A stretch of DNA of 47,934 bases from UBA2330 sp035443185 (GCA_035443185.1 DAORRV010000016.1:1-47934), one strand, 5' to 3'. Positions 17,841 to 26,938 are shown, counted from the first letter of the stretch. The notes: generated from the letters alone by a model not told the origin. Numbers and translations are program-made.

Positions 17841-17896
17841 ATCATTACTTATTGAATTCCCGCTAAAAACACGCCGGGAATGACTGTAGTAATGAT
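17841..17896. repeat. REP-like long hairpin in a gene spacer
   Basis: ATCATTACT (17841-17849) pairs with AGTAATGAT (17888-17896), and inside it ATTCCCG (17856-17862) pairs with CGGGAAT (17875-17881), with a symmetrical 6x6-nt internal loop. The CGGGAATGAC core resembles REP-type extragenic palindromes found in many bacteria. It lies about 50 nt past the stop of the 17949-18935 minus-strand gene and could also affect 3'-end formation there. Confidence 0.5.
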
Positions 17897-17948
17897 AGTG
17901 GGAAAGACAAGTGAGATGCAGAGTTCCGGACATATCTTTAAAACTATC

Positions 17949-18935
17949 TCAGCTAAGCAAAGAATAGCTGATAAGTAATTTTCCATCAGCTCTCCACTTT
18001 ATCCATCCTTTACCTGTAACTTTATAACTGTCATCATAAAGCTCTACCTGCATCCATTCATTCTGGATCAATACCGGTCTCATCAAATCATAAAGTGTAA
18101 TAACTTCACTTGCATGATCAACATTATTGTGAAGAACTTTCTGATTTACCGGATCTAAAAATTCTACTGAATTTATTCTAAGAAAAAATTCGGGCCAGAA
18201 AATAATTTCACCTGCACTGCGATCCATATAGCCTGTCTGACCATTTGTAGAATTGACTTCCACTTCAATAAGATCTCTTCCAAGACTGATAACTTTAAAA
18301 TATAAAATATCATAATCCATTTTTAAATGTTCCGGAACAAGCCAAGGAGGTGCATTCGTAATTTGAAAACCGCCCAATTCCGCCTGAGCAGTAACAATGC
18401 TGTCAGTCGGGGAAAGTTCCTGAAAAGATTTTTCAAGATTCGGCTGACCATAAAAATAGATCACAGGCTTTTCAAAAAAATTTGGTTTAAAAAATCCAAG
18501 TCCCATTTGAGTATCTTCAAATTCATCTTTTTTAAAATTAAGGTTTTTCTTTATGTTTAGATCAAAACCTGCTGTCTGAAATTTTCCTTCATTTTGTATA
18601 TAATTGAATTTTTTCAGCTCAGATTTCTTTTCCATTTCTTTTTGACGCTCATTATAATTATAAGCCATTAATCCGGCAACAATTATTATTAATCCAATTA
18701 GTGACCAGTTAGCTGTTTTTACTGCTTTATCAGATGCATAAAAACAATAGATCATTGCAAAAACAAAACCCATTCCAATGGATATGACTCCATAAAAGAA
18801 AACTATTGCGCCTCCTGCAAGTCCCTGATCTTTTGCAGCACCAGTCAGTGCAGCCATAGTCATTCCTCCAAAAAAGAAAGCAATCAATGTAAGCAGATAA
18901 AGTAAAAGACAAGCGGGTCTGAATAGATTTTTCAT
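17949..18935 (-). CDS. Membrane protein with C-terminal SH3-like segment, unknown function
   Basis: Not recognised as a named family. The 328-residue protein has three membrane segments in the first 95 residues (about 8-31, 41-67, 75-92), then a charged stretch (NYNERQKEMEKKSELKK) and an extended soluble domain of about 225 residues. Its end, EWMQVELYDDSYKVTGKGWIKWR, resembles bacterial SH3-like domains, in which GWIxW ends the fold. The soluble part probably faces one side of the inner membrane and may bind a partner. The gene stands alone. Confidence 0.7.
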   Translation of the reverse strand: MKNLFRPACLLLYLLTLIAFFFGGMTMAALTGAAKDQGLAGGAIVFFYGVISIGMGFVFAMIYCFYASDKAVKTANWSLIGLIIIVAGLMAYNYNERQKEMEKKSELKKFNYIQNEGKFQTAGFDLNIKKNLNFKKDEFEDTQMGLGFFKPNFFEKPVIYFYGQPNLEKSFQELSPTDSIVTAQAELGGFQITNAPPWLVPEHLKMDYDILYFKVISLGRDLIEVEVNSTNGQTGYMDRSAGEIIFWPEFFLRINSVEFLDPVNQKVLHNNVDHASEVITLYDLMRPVLIQNEWMQVELYDDSYKVTGKGWIKWRADGKLLISYSLLS

Positions 18936-19166
18936 AAAGTTTGATTGATTAATTAATTTAGTTAAGAATTTGAATTCTTACAGAAAGTAAAAGTCTCCAA
19001 AGCTGATTTTAGAAAATCCTTAAAAATAGATTTCAAATGTTAAGATATCAAACTTTCTTAAAAGTTTTGAAATATCAATTATAAAATAATTAAAAATTTA
19101 TTGATTGAATTAAATAGTCTGTTACTAAATATACTTAAAATAATGAATTATAGGAACAGAAGTTTT

Positions 19167-19205
19167 AAATATTAAATTAACTTTCCGAAAAGTAATTTAA
19201 TATTT
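19167..19205 (-). terminator. AT-rich hairpin at the end of the GNAT gene
   Basis: A 17-bp stem with one bulged base (19167-19184 with 19189-19205, 4-nt loop) overlaps the stop codon of the acetyltransferase gene. It is almost all A/T and its T tail is weak, so termination is only possible, not certain. Confidence 0.4.
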
Positions 19206-19674
19206 ATAAGACTTTAACCATAACGGAATTTACAAATTCAATATTATTTACTTTGTTAATGATCTCACCCTTTTTAATATAGCCGTATTTTTCAAAAAAT
19301 GGTCTGGCAGTTTTACTTACGTGACTGTAGATTTTTTCAATGTCAGATATCTTTGCTTGTGATTCAATTTCATTTAACAAAGCTATTGCTACACCTTTAC
19401 GCTGATAATCTTTGTGAACATACATAAAATCTAGATAGCCGTCATTTGCAATAGAACTGAAACCGGTAATTATTTTGTCTATTTCAGCTACAATAAAATA
19501 TTGTTCTGAGATCTTTCTTTTGAGTCCGGCTGTATTTTTAGATGTATCAGACCAGGCTTTTATCTCTTCAGAAGTGTAGTCAGCAGAATTAATATAAATT
19601 ACGGTATCACGATATAAAAATCGTAAATCATCAACATCTTTTTCTTCTGCACGGCGGATATTAATCTCGGACAA
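19204..19674 (-). CDS. GNAT family N-acetyltransferase
   Basis: A 156-residue single-domain acetyltransferase. The acetyl-CoA binding loop is visible as VHKDYQRKGVAIALLNEIE (the Q/R-x-x-G-x-A motif), preceded by the core strand GYLDFMYV and followed by RPFFEKYGYIKKGEI, the usual GNAT C-terminal segment. It should transfer an acetyl group from acetyl-CoA to an amine; the substrate cannot be read from the sequence. It resembles YafP-type GNATs. It is monocistronic and divergent from the M23 peptidase gene. Confidence 0.92.
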   Translation of the reverse strand: MSEINIRRAEEKDVDDLRFLYRDTVIYINSADYTSEEIKAWSDTSKNTAGLKRKISEQYFIVAEIDKIITGFSSIANDGYLDFMYVHKDYQRKGVAIALLNEIESQAKISDIEKIYSHVSKTARPFFEKYGYIKKGEIINKVNNIEFVNSVMVKVL

Positions 19675-19986
19675 TCTTAATTATTTGTTTTTGGGATTGA
19701 ATGTAAAATTATAAAAATTTTGTACAACTCGCAATTTATTACTATAGTAAAAAAAATTAGAATAATTTTTAATTGAAAAGGAAAAAGGATTTTTTCGGAA
19801 GCAAAAGTACTTTCCAATTGATTTAACGTTTAGTAAAGTTTATTTTTATCATATCTTAAAGATCAATATTCAGAATAGACCTAAAAATTATTAAGTAATG
19901 GAAAGTTTTGATCTTTTTAAAATCTGATTTCAAATCCAAATTGACCGTTCATTAATTGTATTATTTAAAATTGAAATTCATGTCTT
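19675..19986. other. 312-bp AT-rich divergent spacer
   Basis: It separates the GNAT gene (minus) from the M23 gene (plus) and should hold both promoters. I see no ORF, RNA gene or clear operator in it. Confidence 0.5.
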
Positions 19987-22137
19987 ATGCCCTCTAGTAA
20001 AAAATCGGTAAAGATCCTCAAAAAGCCCATAAAAGGGAAGACCGTTTTAGATAAAAAAACTGTATCAAAGGACATGGCAGATTCAAATATTAAAAGCACT
20101 TCATTAAAAACTCAAACCAAAAAAGATCCTGCATTTAAAAAAGCATCTAAAAAACAAACTGTAAAAATCAGAGATTACAAATTGGAACCTGACAAAGCAT
20201 TCAAAATCGATTCAAATATAATCCAAAAAGAAATCATAAAAAAAATCACAGGTGCTCCGGAAGATTTAGAAATATCACTTGAACCGGTAGAAGATAATTT
20301 TATTGTATATCAACAGACACCCGGTTTTACAAGTCTTGATAAACCGCTTGCACAGCTTTCTGTAAGAGTAGTAATTTATAATAAAGGTTCGAAACCGGTT
20401 GATCTAGATAAAGTAGTATTTGAGTATGATCAGGGATCAAAAGCTATAAAGAAAAAAATATCACTTCCTTCTGATCAGCTAATAATTGATCCGAATTATG
20501 CATGGGCGTGGCAGAACAGCAGAGATTATCATAAAAGCGGAGATGTAATATATTTAGAATTTCCATTTCCGGAAAAGCTTACAATTAATTTATATTTCAA
20601 AAAGTTTTCAATTCCTCTCATAATAACTAAAGATCTAAAACCATATTCTGTAAATCTTGATATTCCATTTAAGTCAATCGATTTTTCAAAAGAAGAATAT
20701 CTGACAGGATATTCCATGCACGGAGGAGGTGAACAGGTATTTGGATATGATGTAGGCGTGAAAGCATTTGAGAAAAATGGTTGGAGGGAATTGTATTGGG
20801 GAAAGGACGGAAAAGAGAATAAGCATTTCAGGATTTGGGGTAAGCCGGTTTATGCAATGGCAGATGGAAAGGTTTTACACTATGAAAATAATATTCCGAA
20901 TAACTGGAAACCTGATGGAAGCAAAGAGGGATTACTGAAGCAGGAGAATGAGCTTTGGGGCTCATTTGATCTTGGTGGATCTGGAAATCATTTTTATATA
21001 AAGCATGGGAAAGTGGTTGCACTTTATGCACATCTGCAGAAAGGATCTTTGAATAAAAAATTTCTGAAGAAGGGAAATAAAATAAAGAAAGGTGATCTGC
21101 TTGGTAAGGCAGGAAATTCAGGCAATTCAACTGCACCTCATTTTCATTTTCATATTAAAACATTCACAAAGGATTCAGAACCTGAGGGTGGAATATTCAG
21201 ACCGCTGATATTCAGCAACGGTTATGTAATTGGTCAAAAAAACTATCTTACTCCAAAGTCAAATATTAACTGGACAAAATTAAATGAAGAAGGAATTCCC
21301 GGTCTGAATGATAAAGCATGTTTTATTTTTCCTTCCGAAAGACATCCTTATTGTGAATATCCAAACATATGGGGCGAAGTCTGCAAGTTTGGAATTCCTG
21401 AAAAAAATTATCAGGAGGAATTTGATAAGATCTGGACATGCGGTTATTATCCTGTATGGGTGAATGCTTTTGATGTAAAGGGAATTACATATTTTAATGT
21501 AATATTCCGTCCATCAAAAAATATTGACTGGGTAGCGGGACATAACATGGATGGAAGTAAATTTCAGAATGAATTCGATAAATGGGTCAAAGAAAAATAC
21601 AGGCTTATAAATATAAATTCTTATTTACATAAAGGAAACGTGAAATATGCTGCAGTATGGATAAAGGATAGCAGCATAGATTGGTTTGCATATCACGGAA
21701 AGACTTTATCATGGCATGAAAATAATTTCAAAAAATACAGCAAAGCAGATTGGGTACCGGTAAATGTGTCCTGCCTGCATAAAGGCAGTAAGACTTATGT
21801 TTCAGCTCTTTGGGAAAAGAAAAACACCGGTGGATTTTATCTGAGGCCAGAAATGAAATTAGAAGAATTCGTAAATGCATTTAAACAATACTCAGATAAA
21901 GAAAAATTCAAGCTTGTATATCTCGACGGATATGTTAAAAATGGAAAGCCGCGACTCAGCGGGATCTGGTATAAGAATGCACCGGGTTATAATTCATGGT
22001 GGGAAAAGCATCACAAAACTGAAAACCAGTTTCAGTCAGAATATAACAGCATGTTAAAAAACGGATATCTTACAAGATGCATCGCAGGATATAGTCACAA
22101 TAGTGAATCTTTCTTTGAAGGGATCTGGTCTAAGTAA
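19987..22137 (+). CDS. M23-type peptidase fused to BTRD1-like repeats, no signal peptide
   Basis: A 716-residue protein. Residues 1-65 are very Lys-rich and contain no hydrophobic signal peptide. A beta-rich domain follows (about 85-240). An M23 (LytM/lysostaphin-like) domain spans about 240-410: GYDVGV, GKPVYAMADGKV, LYAHLQKG and HFHFHIKT, the last two supplying metal-site His residues. The His expected 4-5 residues before the Asp of GYD is replaced (EQVFGYD), so activity is uncertain. Residues 479-716 hold about five repeats of some 50 residues (VNAFDVKGITYFNVIF; INSYLHKGNVKYAAVWIKD; LDGYVKNGKPRLSGIWYKN) that match the BTRD1/polyglycine hydrolase-like repeat. Likely target: peptidoglycan or a peptide cross-bridge. 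Confidence 0.82.
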   Translation: MPSSKKSVKILKKPIKGKTVLDKKTVSKDMADSNIKSTSLKTQTKKDPAFKKASKKQTVKIRDYKLEPDKAFKIDSNIIQKEIIKKITGAPEDLEISLEPVEDNFIVYQQTPGFTSLDKPLAQLSVRVVIYNKGSKPVDLDKVVFEYDQGSKAIKKKISLPSDQLIIDPNYAWAWQNSRDYHKSGDVIYLEFPFPEKLTINLYFKKFSIPLIITKDLKPYSVNLDIPFKSIDFSKEEYLTGYSMHGGGEQVFGYDVGVKAFEKNGWRELYWGKDGKENKHFRIWGKPVYAMADGKVLHYENNIPNNWKPDGSKEGLLKQENELWGSFDLGGSGNHFYIKHGKVVALYAHLQKGSLNKKFLKKGNKIKKGDLLGKAGNSGNSTAPHFHFHIKTFTKDSEPEGGIFRPLIFSNGYVIGQKNYLTPKSNINWTKLNEEGIPGLNDKACFIFPSERHPYCEYPNIWGEVCKFGIPEKNYQEEFDKIWTCGYYPVWVNAFDVKGITYFNVIFRPSKNIDWVAGHNMDGSKFQNEFDKWVKEKYRLININSYLHKGNVKYAAVWIKDSSIDWFAYHGKTLSWHENNFKKYSKADWVPVNVSCLHKGSKTYVSALWEKKNTGGFYLRPEMKLEEFVNAFKQYSDKEKFKLVYLDGYVKNGKPRLSGIWYKNAPGYNSWWEKHHKTENQFQSEYNSMLKNGYLTRCIAGYSHNSESFFEGIWSK

Positions 22138-22165
22138 TCTGATTTATTAATATTCCTTTTAACAA

Positions 22166-22200
22166 AAAAAGAGGCTTACAATTTATATAAGCCTCTTTTT
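22166..22200. terminator. Bidirectional terminator, perfect 13-bp stem
   Basis: 22166-22178 pairs perfectly with 22188-22200 (AAAAAGAGGCTTA with TAAGCCTCTTTTT), with a 9-nt loop. It lies between the convergent M23 and desaturase genes. Confidence 0.9.
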
Positions 22201-22223
22201 ATTTACATAAAAATAAAATCTAT

Positions 22224-23312
22224 TTAAGCAGTCTCTACTCCAAGCTGTTTAAGTCTTTTGACATGTGATACAAGTGCATTCATGAAACTTGGTTTGAGAT
22301 TATAATCATAGCCAAATTCGTTTGCTGTTTTTTCTACTATCGGTGAGATCTTTCTGTAATGAATATGACAGATATTCGGGAATAAGTGATGCTCGATCTG
22401 AAAATTCAGTCCGCCGATATACCAGTTTAGGAATAGATTATTTCTTGCAAAATTAGAAGTCGTTCTTAATTCGTGAACTACCCAGTCATTTTCAATATTT
22501 CCATCTACATTAGGATTCAACTGCTCTGCACCTTCCACGACATGTGCCATTTGGAATATAGTACTGAGAACACAACCGCCGGTGAAATGCATTATAAAAA
22601 ATCCTAATATAACCTGATACCATGTAAATTCAGTAAAGATAATAGGAAGACCGACAAAGAGTACTAAATACATAATCTTAAAGATCACCATTTTAACATA
22701 TTCCATAGTAGGATTGTGTGCATGCTGTTTAGTTAATCCTAATTTTGTAAACTCTATTAACTGTGAAAAATCTTTAACAAGTTTTGAAATAGTAATGAAT
22801 CCGTAAAGAAAAAAAGCATGAATATACTGATACTTGTGAATTTTGTGAAGCGGTGCATTTTCTGATAATCTTAAAGGTCCTCTCGAATCTATATCATGAT
22901 CATAACCTTCAATGTTGGTATAGGCATGATGAAGAACATTGTGCTGTATTTTCCAGTTGAATACATTGCTCCCTAAAATATACATCGTCCATCCAAGAAT
23001 TTTATTTACCCATTCATTATGTGAATAAGATCCGTGCAATGCATCATGCATCACACACATTCCTACTCCTGCCATTCCAAGTCCCATAATTGCTGATAAT
23101 AACATTGCTATCCATCCATTCATTGGAATTAATAAGATCAGTATAAATGGAAGAAGATAAATTGTCAGCATTGCAGAAGTCTGAATAAACAATGCTATGT
23201 TACCTTTTGGTGAAATATCGTTTTCCTTAAAATAATCATTTACTTTTTTGCGGACTGTAGTTGAGAATTCCTTTTGATGATTGTTATTGCTGATAAATTT
23301 TATTCTTTTCAT
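22224..23312 (-). CDS. Membrane fatty acid desaturase (QIEHH type)
   Basis: A 362-residue integral membrane desaturase with the three di-iron His boxes: HDALHGSYSH (HxxxH), QHNVLHHAYTN (HxxHH) and QIEHHLFPNICHIHY. The Gln at the start of the third box is typical of front-end and acyl-lipid desaturases that act between an existing double bond and the carboxyl end, or on membrane lipids directly. Four hydrophobic spans lie around residues 48-95 and 195-245. There is no fused cytochrome b5 domain, so a separate ferredoxin or cytochrome is needed. It is expected to adjust membrane fluidity. No cold-response element was recognised. Confidence 0.94.
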   Translation of the reverse strand: MKRIKFISNNNHQKEFSTTVRKKVNDYFKENDISPKGNIALFIQTSAMLTIYLLPFILILLIPMNGWIAMLLSAIMGLGMAGVGMCVMHDALHGSYSHNEWVNKILGWTMYILGSNVFNWKIQHNVLHHAYTNIEGYDHDIDSRGPLRLSENAPLHKIHKYQYIHAFFLYGFITISKLVKDFSQLIEFTKLGLTKQHAHNPTMEYVKMVIFKIMYLVLFVGLPIIFTEFTWYQVILGFFIMHFTGGCVLSTIFQMAHVVEGAEQLNPNVDGNIENDWVVHELRTTSNFARNNLFLNWYIGGLNFQIEHHLFPNICHIHYRKISPIVEKTANEFGYDYNLKPSFMNALVSHVKRLKQLGVETA

Positions 23313-23473
23313 GTAAGAAATTATGAGTAAGAATTACTCTTAAATAATATATTGGTTTGTAAAATTGAAGTTAAAATATAGATCCTAAAATACTCTTTTC
23401 AATTGATTTGTAAAAGTCTTTAGTATGTACCAATTTTAAAATGCGAATAAGTCCGTTTTGATATAAAATCTAC

Positions 23474-23857
23474 TCAACTTAATATCCAGGGATGTCCGTC
23501 AGGATCAAGTATCAGATATTGAATCTTCCCTTCGCCAAAGTCACTTTCATTTAATTCAAATCCTTTTTTGAATGCTGAGTTTTTAAATTTATCAATATCC
23601 TTTACAAGAATATGAAATTTGTGTACGCCTTTCTGATCTTTTTCCGTATTTGAAGTTTCATTTGGAACAAGATGAAATACAATACCGCCAAGATTTCCTA
23701 AATATCTCTTCCATTTTTTTTTATCCATTTCAAATACTATCTCTTTAAATTCAATTCCGAATAGATCTTCATAAAACTTTACCATTTCATCGAGCTTGCC
23801 TGTGGCTATATCGATCTTTTCAAATGAGATGTTATTTTTTAATTTTCTTTTTTCCAT
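23474..23857 (-). CDS. VOC (glyoxalase/bleomycin-resistance) family protein
   Basis: A 127-residue single VOC unit: FEKIDIATGKLDEMVKFYEDLFGIEF at the start, then GGIVFHLVP, GVHKFHILVKDIDKF and a closing ILDPDGHPWILS. One beta-alpha-beta-beta-beta pair is complete, so the protein would act as a dimer with a metal site between subunits. The reading frame extends 25 codons further upstream, but that would overlap the metallophosphoesterase gene by 62 nt and add residues foreign to the fold; the ATG at 23857 leaves a 13-nt gap. Substrate unknown. Confidence 0.85.
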   Translation of the reverse strand: MEKRKLKNNISFEKIDIATGKLDEMVKFYEDLFGIEFKEIVFEMDKKKWKRYLGNLGGIVFHLVPNETSNTEKDQKGVHKFHILVKDIDKFKNSAFKKGFELNESDFGEGKIQYLILDPDGHPWILS

Positions 23858-23870
23858 TATAGACACATCA

Positions 23871-25031
23871 TTATTTTTTTTTAGGATTTTTATATGGATT
23901 AGAATTTTTTGTCCACGTAAGAATTGATTCATCTCTTACTGTAGATGGTTCATCATCAGGCAAAGTATAATATGGATCGCCTTTGTCAAATCCTTTTGAG
24001 ATCAATTGAACATCACCGCTTTTCATAATATTAATAATGGAATAACCAAAAAACTCTGCAGGTCCCTGACTACCGCCGTTACCTGCAATAATCTGATAAG
24101 TCCCTTCATTACCGGGTTGCATTCTCAGATAATCATGGATGTGAGCTGAAAGCATTGCAATGACGTGGTATTTATTAAGTTCAGGCCACAATACCGGACC
24201 TTCGGGAAGACCATCATGACCTGTATTGGGTTTGTCATAAGAGTAATATGGTTTGTGTCCCAATATAAAAATGTGTTCGATCTCAGGATTGTCTCTGTAT
24301 TCTTTTATTTTTTTCAATATCCATGCTGTCGGAATGATTCCTTCAATTCCATAAGGATCCGTTTCAGTTGGCTCATTATATGTATCAGTATTCATTACAA
24401 TAAACCCAACATTATTTCTGATAAAAGAGAATGTCATCTGTTCGATGATACTGTCAGAGCCGGTAATTCTCTCACGGTCTTCAGGCAAATATGAATGCAT
24501 AAGTTTCATCCAGATTTCTGTCGCATCTTTCAACGGCCATTCATCATGGTCTTTTATTTTTTTATGAGTTTTTTTGTAAAGCATTTCATGATTTCCGGGA
24601 ACAGCTACAAGTTCAATATCAGCCTTACTAATCTTGCTGAATGCAGTGTCTTCTAAAAGTTTTACCCATGCTCCAAGCTGTATGTCAAGTTCTTTTGTGT
24701 TAGTTTCTCCCAATACAAGATCTCCAAGAAAAAAGAACAGATCAGGTTTTCGCTGAATATTAGTTATTTCGTCACAGATCTTTTTTAGTACAGTTAAATT
24801 TGCAGTAGATGAATCAGTGGCGGAAGGATTATTCTGTTCGCTTTTATCTACTCTATTGCATCCTACAAAAACAAAACTGAAGATAACTGAATCGTTTTCA
24901 TTTACTTTTGAAGTTTTTTCTTCGGAATTTTTTTTCTTTGTAATTTTTTCCTGAGTTCCTTTACACGATGTATTAATAATAAACAAAGGTAAACTCATCA
25001 GAAATAAAAGCGCTGTTAATAATATTTTCAT
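23871..25031 (-). CDS. Calcineurin-like metallophosphoesterase, probable lipoprotein
   Basis: A 386-residue protein. I chose the ATG at 25031 because it gives a clear export signal (MKILLTALLFLMSLPLFI followed by INTSC, a plausible lipobox Cys); an upstream ATG at 25082 would put 17 charged residues in front of it. Metallophosphoesterase motifs follow in order: FVGCNRVD (a weak first motif), FFFLGDLVLG, VPGNHEM, ILGHKPYY and LSAHIHDYLR. They bind the two metal ions used to cleave phosphate esters. Substrate unknown. The gene is downstream of two small cupped-fold genes and 13 nt upstream of the VOC gene. Confidence 0.85.
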   Translation of the reverse strand: MKILLTALLFLMSLPLFIINTSCKGTQEKITKKKNSEEKTSKVNENDSVIFSFVFVGCNRVDKSEQNNPSATDSSTANLTVLKKICDEITNIQRKPDLFFFLGDLVLGETNTKELDIQLGAWVKLLEDTAFSKISKADIELVAVPGNHEMLYKKTHKKIKDHDEWPLKDATEIWMKLMHSYLPEDRERITGSDSIIEQMTFSFIRNNVGFIVMNTDTYNEPTETDPYGIEGIIPTAWILKKIKEYRDNPEIEHIFILGHKPYYSYDKPNTGHDGLPEGPVLWPELNKYHVIAMLSAHIHDYLRMQPGNEGTYQIIAGNGGSQGPAEFFGYSIINIMKSGDVQLISKGFDKGDPYYTLPDDEPSTVRDESILTWTKNSNPYKNPKKK

Positions 25032-25101
25032 GTTTCTTATCTTGCTAAATTCCAATTGATTTGAAAATTTTTCATCTTTCATATTTATTGAATTTAAATA
25101 A

Positions 25102-25437
25102 TTATTCTCTGATAAAATAAACTTTACAGATACAACCTTCTTTAATTTTATAAACTGCTATCACATTTGCAATACTTCCGTCTTTTCTTCCGGTTACATA
25201 CTCCTTATCTATAACTGTATTTCCCAGACTAATTCTTTCTGTTACTTCAGCTTTCTGCAAAGGATTTTGCTGCCATGCAGATATATATTTTTCACGCATA
25301 ATTTCTTTACCCTTATAAAGTATTTCATCGGGGAAGTTAAATACTTCTACATCATCAGAATAAAATTTTAAAAACTCTATTATATTCTGATCATTGTATG
25401 CATCAAGCTGTCCCTGTGCAATTCTATTTACATCCAT
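25102..25437 (-). CDS. SnoaL-like/NTF2-fold protein
   Basis: A 111-residue cone-shaped NTF2-like protein of the SnoaL type: QGQLDAYNDQNIIEFLKFYSDDVEVFNFPD at the start, a central strand pair (AEVTERISLGNTVIDKEYVTG) and a closing VIAVYKIKEGCICKVYFIRE. Members include isomerases, cyclases and many proteins of unknown function, so only the fold is assigned. It lies between the AHSA1-like gene (34 nt upstream) and the metallophosphoesterase gene. Confidence 0.85.
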   Translation of the reverse strand: MDVNRIAQGQLDAYNDQNIIEFLKFYSDDVEVFNFPDEILYKGKEIMREKYISAWQQNPLQKAEVTERISLGNTVIDKEYVTGRKDGSIANVIAVYKIKEGCICKVYFIRE

Positions 25438-25471
25438 AATTTAAAGTTTAGCAATTATTCATTTTAAAAAG

Positions 25472-25891
25472 TTAACCAAATTTATTTTCAATTACATTAA
25501 GAATTTCTCTCCATGCAATATTTTTTGCTTCAGCCGATTCTTTATTAAATATTTTTGTGTGCTCTAAATTCAAACTGCATTTATTACCGTTTTGTGTAAA
25601 TGAAATATCCAATAAGGTATTAATTTCACAAGGTCTATTAAACCCTTCCACATTCCAGTCAAGTATCAGTTTATCTTTAGTTATTTTTATAAAGCTACCA
25701 AAGATCTTTCCTCTGTTATTGAAAACAAGCAGAAATTTTCCTCCCTCACAAAAGTCAAAATTAATTTCGTCAGCCCCGGTAAGTTTAAAGATAGTTCCGT
25801 CTTTAAATAAGTTTAGGATTGCATTTGTATTTGCATTATAGGTCTTTGATAAAATAATTTTGTGAAAATTATCTTCATTCTCAATATTCAT
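25472..25891 (-). CDS. AHSA1/SRPBCC domain protein
   Basis: A 139-residue helix-grip (START/Bet v 1-like) protein of the AHSA1 type: KIILSKTYNANTNAILNLFKDG at the N-terminus, a central DFCEGGKFLLVFNNRGKIFGSFIKI, and an amphipathic C-terminal helix ending NIAWREILNVIENKFG. Proteins of this kind bind hydrophobic ligands in a central cavity; most bacterial members have no known function. It probably shares a transcript with the SnoaL-like gene. Confidence 0.82.
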   Translation of the reverse strand: MNIENEDNFHKIILSKTYNANTNAILNLFKDGTIFKLTGADEINFDFCEGGKFLLVFNNRGKIFGSFIKITKDKLILDWNVEGFNRPCEINTLLDISFTQNGNKCSLNLEHTKIFNKESAEAKNIAWREILNVIENKFG

Positions 25892-26002
25892 TATAATTTT
25901 TTGTTAATATACTTTTTTAAAAATGAACTATTGCTTACTGTATCACAAACAAGAAATGCTTTTACAAACAGATTAAAATTTTGAAGTACAATTATACGGT
26001 TT

Positions 26003-26800
26003 TTATGATAATTGTTTTTCATCAACAATAAATATCCTGTTAAATCTTTTTATTGAAATTAAAATTAAAGCTGTAGAAATTCCCATCCCAGCTCCTGCTA
26101 TCACATCAATATTATAATGAACGCCGATTATCACTCTGGACACAGATACAAGGAGTGCCCATAATAAAGGTATGACAGATAAATAAATTTTATTTTTCTT
26201 TACTAAACACGAGATAGCAAATGCAAATATGACTGCTATAAAAAATGAAGATTGTGAATGCCCTGAAGGAAAAGAATTTTCGGACTCATTTACCCAGTCC
26301 GAAAGTAAAGGCGGATATATATCCAAAAATCTTTCGGGTTCAGACAATGTTTTTTCTCTGAGAAATTTTTTTTTATCTTTAGATAATTTTTCATAAAACA
26401 ATATTTCACCCTTATCCGGATCTTCTGTACCGGTTATGAAATGTTGTGATGGTCTCATTTTATTGTATGAGCCTTTGAAAATAAAATAAGTAGATCCTGC
26501 ATTAATTAACTGTACAAGAAATACTATTATTAAAAAAAATAAAACAGTTCTTTTATTTAAATGATTTTTTTTGGTTTGAAATAAAACATAAAATGCAAAG
26601 ATTAAAAATGAAACTGCAATTCCATAGACACCTCCGCCCGCTGTTATAAAAAGCCATACAGGTGCCAGCCGGTCTTTAGTTTTACTTCCGCTGAATTGAA
26701 GATCGAACAGATTCAAAATGAGAACGAGCAGAATAAATATTGATAAAACCGAATTGAAAAAATATTTGTGAGATGTGTAAAGATCCTTAAAGTATTTCAT
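26003..26800 (-). CDS. PAP2 family phosphatase
   Basis: A 265-residue membrane phosphatase with about six spans. All three PAP2 motifs are intact: KGSYNKMRP (Kx6RP), NSFPSGHSQSS (PSGH) and SRVIIGVHYNID (SRx5Hx3D). It should remove phosphate from a lipid phosphate such as undecaprenyl pyrophosphate, phosphatidic acid or phosphatidylglycerophosphate; the sequence does not decide which. A 60-residue insert between motifs 1 and 2 (about 117-175) is predicted to lie outside the membrane. It follows the sprT-like gene on the same strand after a 138-bp spacer holding a duplicated 3' gene end. Confidence 0.92.
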   Translation of the reverse strand: MKYFKDLYTSHKYFFNSVLSIFILLVLILNLFDLQFSGSKTKDRLAPVWLFITAGGGVYGIAVSFLIFAFYVLFQTKKNHLNKRTVLFFLIIVFLVQLINAGSTYFIFKGSYNKMRPSQHFITGTEDPDKGEILFYEKLSKDKKKFLREKTLSEPERFLDIYPPLLSDWVNESENSFPSGHSQSSFFIAVIFAFAISCLVKKNKIYLSVIPLLWALLVSVSRVIIGVHYNIDVIAGAGMGISTALILISIKRFNRIFIVDEKQLS

Positions 26801-26833
26801 AACTATTTTTAATAAAGAATTATTTTAATCTTA

Positions 26834-26883
26834 CTAAAACATTGTCTCTGAGATAACTTCTGCAACAGGACTGATAAGATATT
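26834..26883 (-). pseudogene. Duplicated 3' end of the sprT-like gene
   Basis: This stretch repeats the last 15 codons and the stop of the sprT-like gene (YLISPVAEVISETMF), exactly 105 bp further downstream and in the same frame. The peptide is identical, while the DNA differs at synonymous positions (TAC/TAT, ATA/ATC, CCC/CCT, GCT/GCA) and in the stop (TAA versus TAG). The 18 codons between the two copies are also open. It is a remnant of a duplication or of recombination with a diverged allele. Confidence 0.75.
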
Positions 26884-26938
26884 CTATGACTATTGTTCTA
26901 GGAGAGTCACGTGCTCTCCGGACTCTGCGGTTACTGAA

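Noticed and set aside
23858..23932. Longer N-terminus for the VOC protein
   Set aside because: It would overlap the metallophosphoesterase coding region by 62 nt and adds 25 residues outside the fold.
26901..26919. GGAGAG/CTCTCC hairpin as part of a tRNA or small RNA gene
   Set aside because: No cloverleaf or T-loop sequence around it; it is a lone 6-bp hairpin in the duplicated sprT 3' region.
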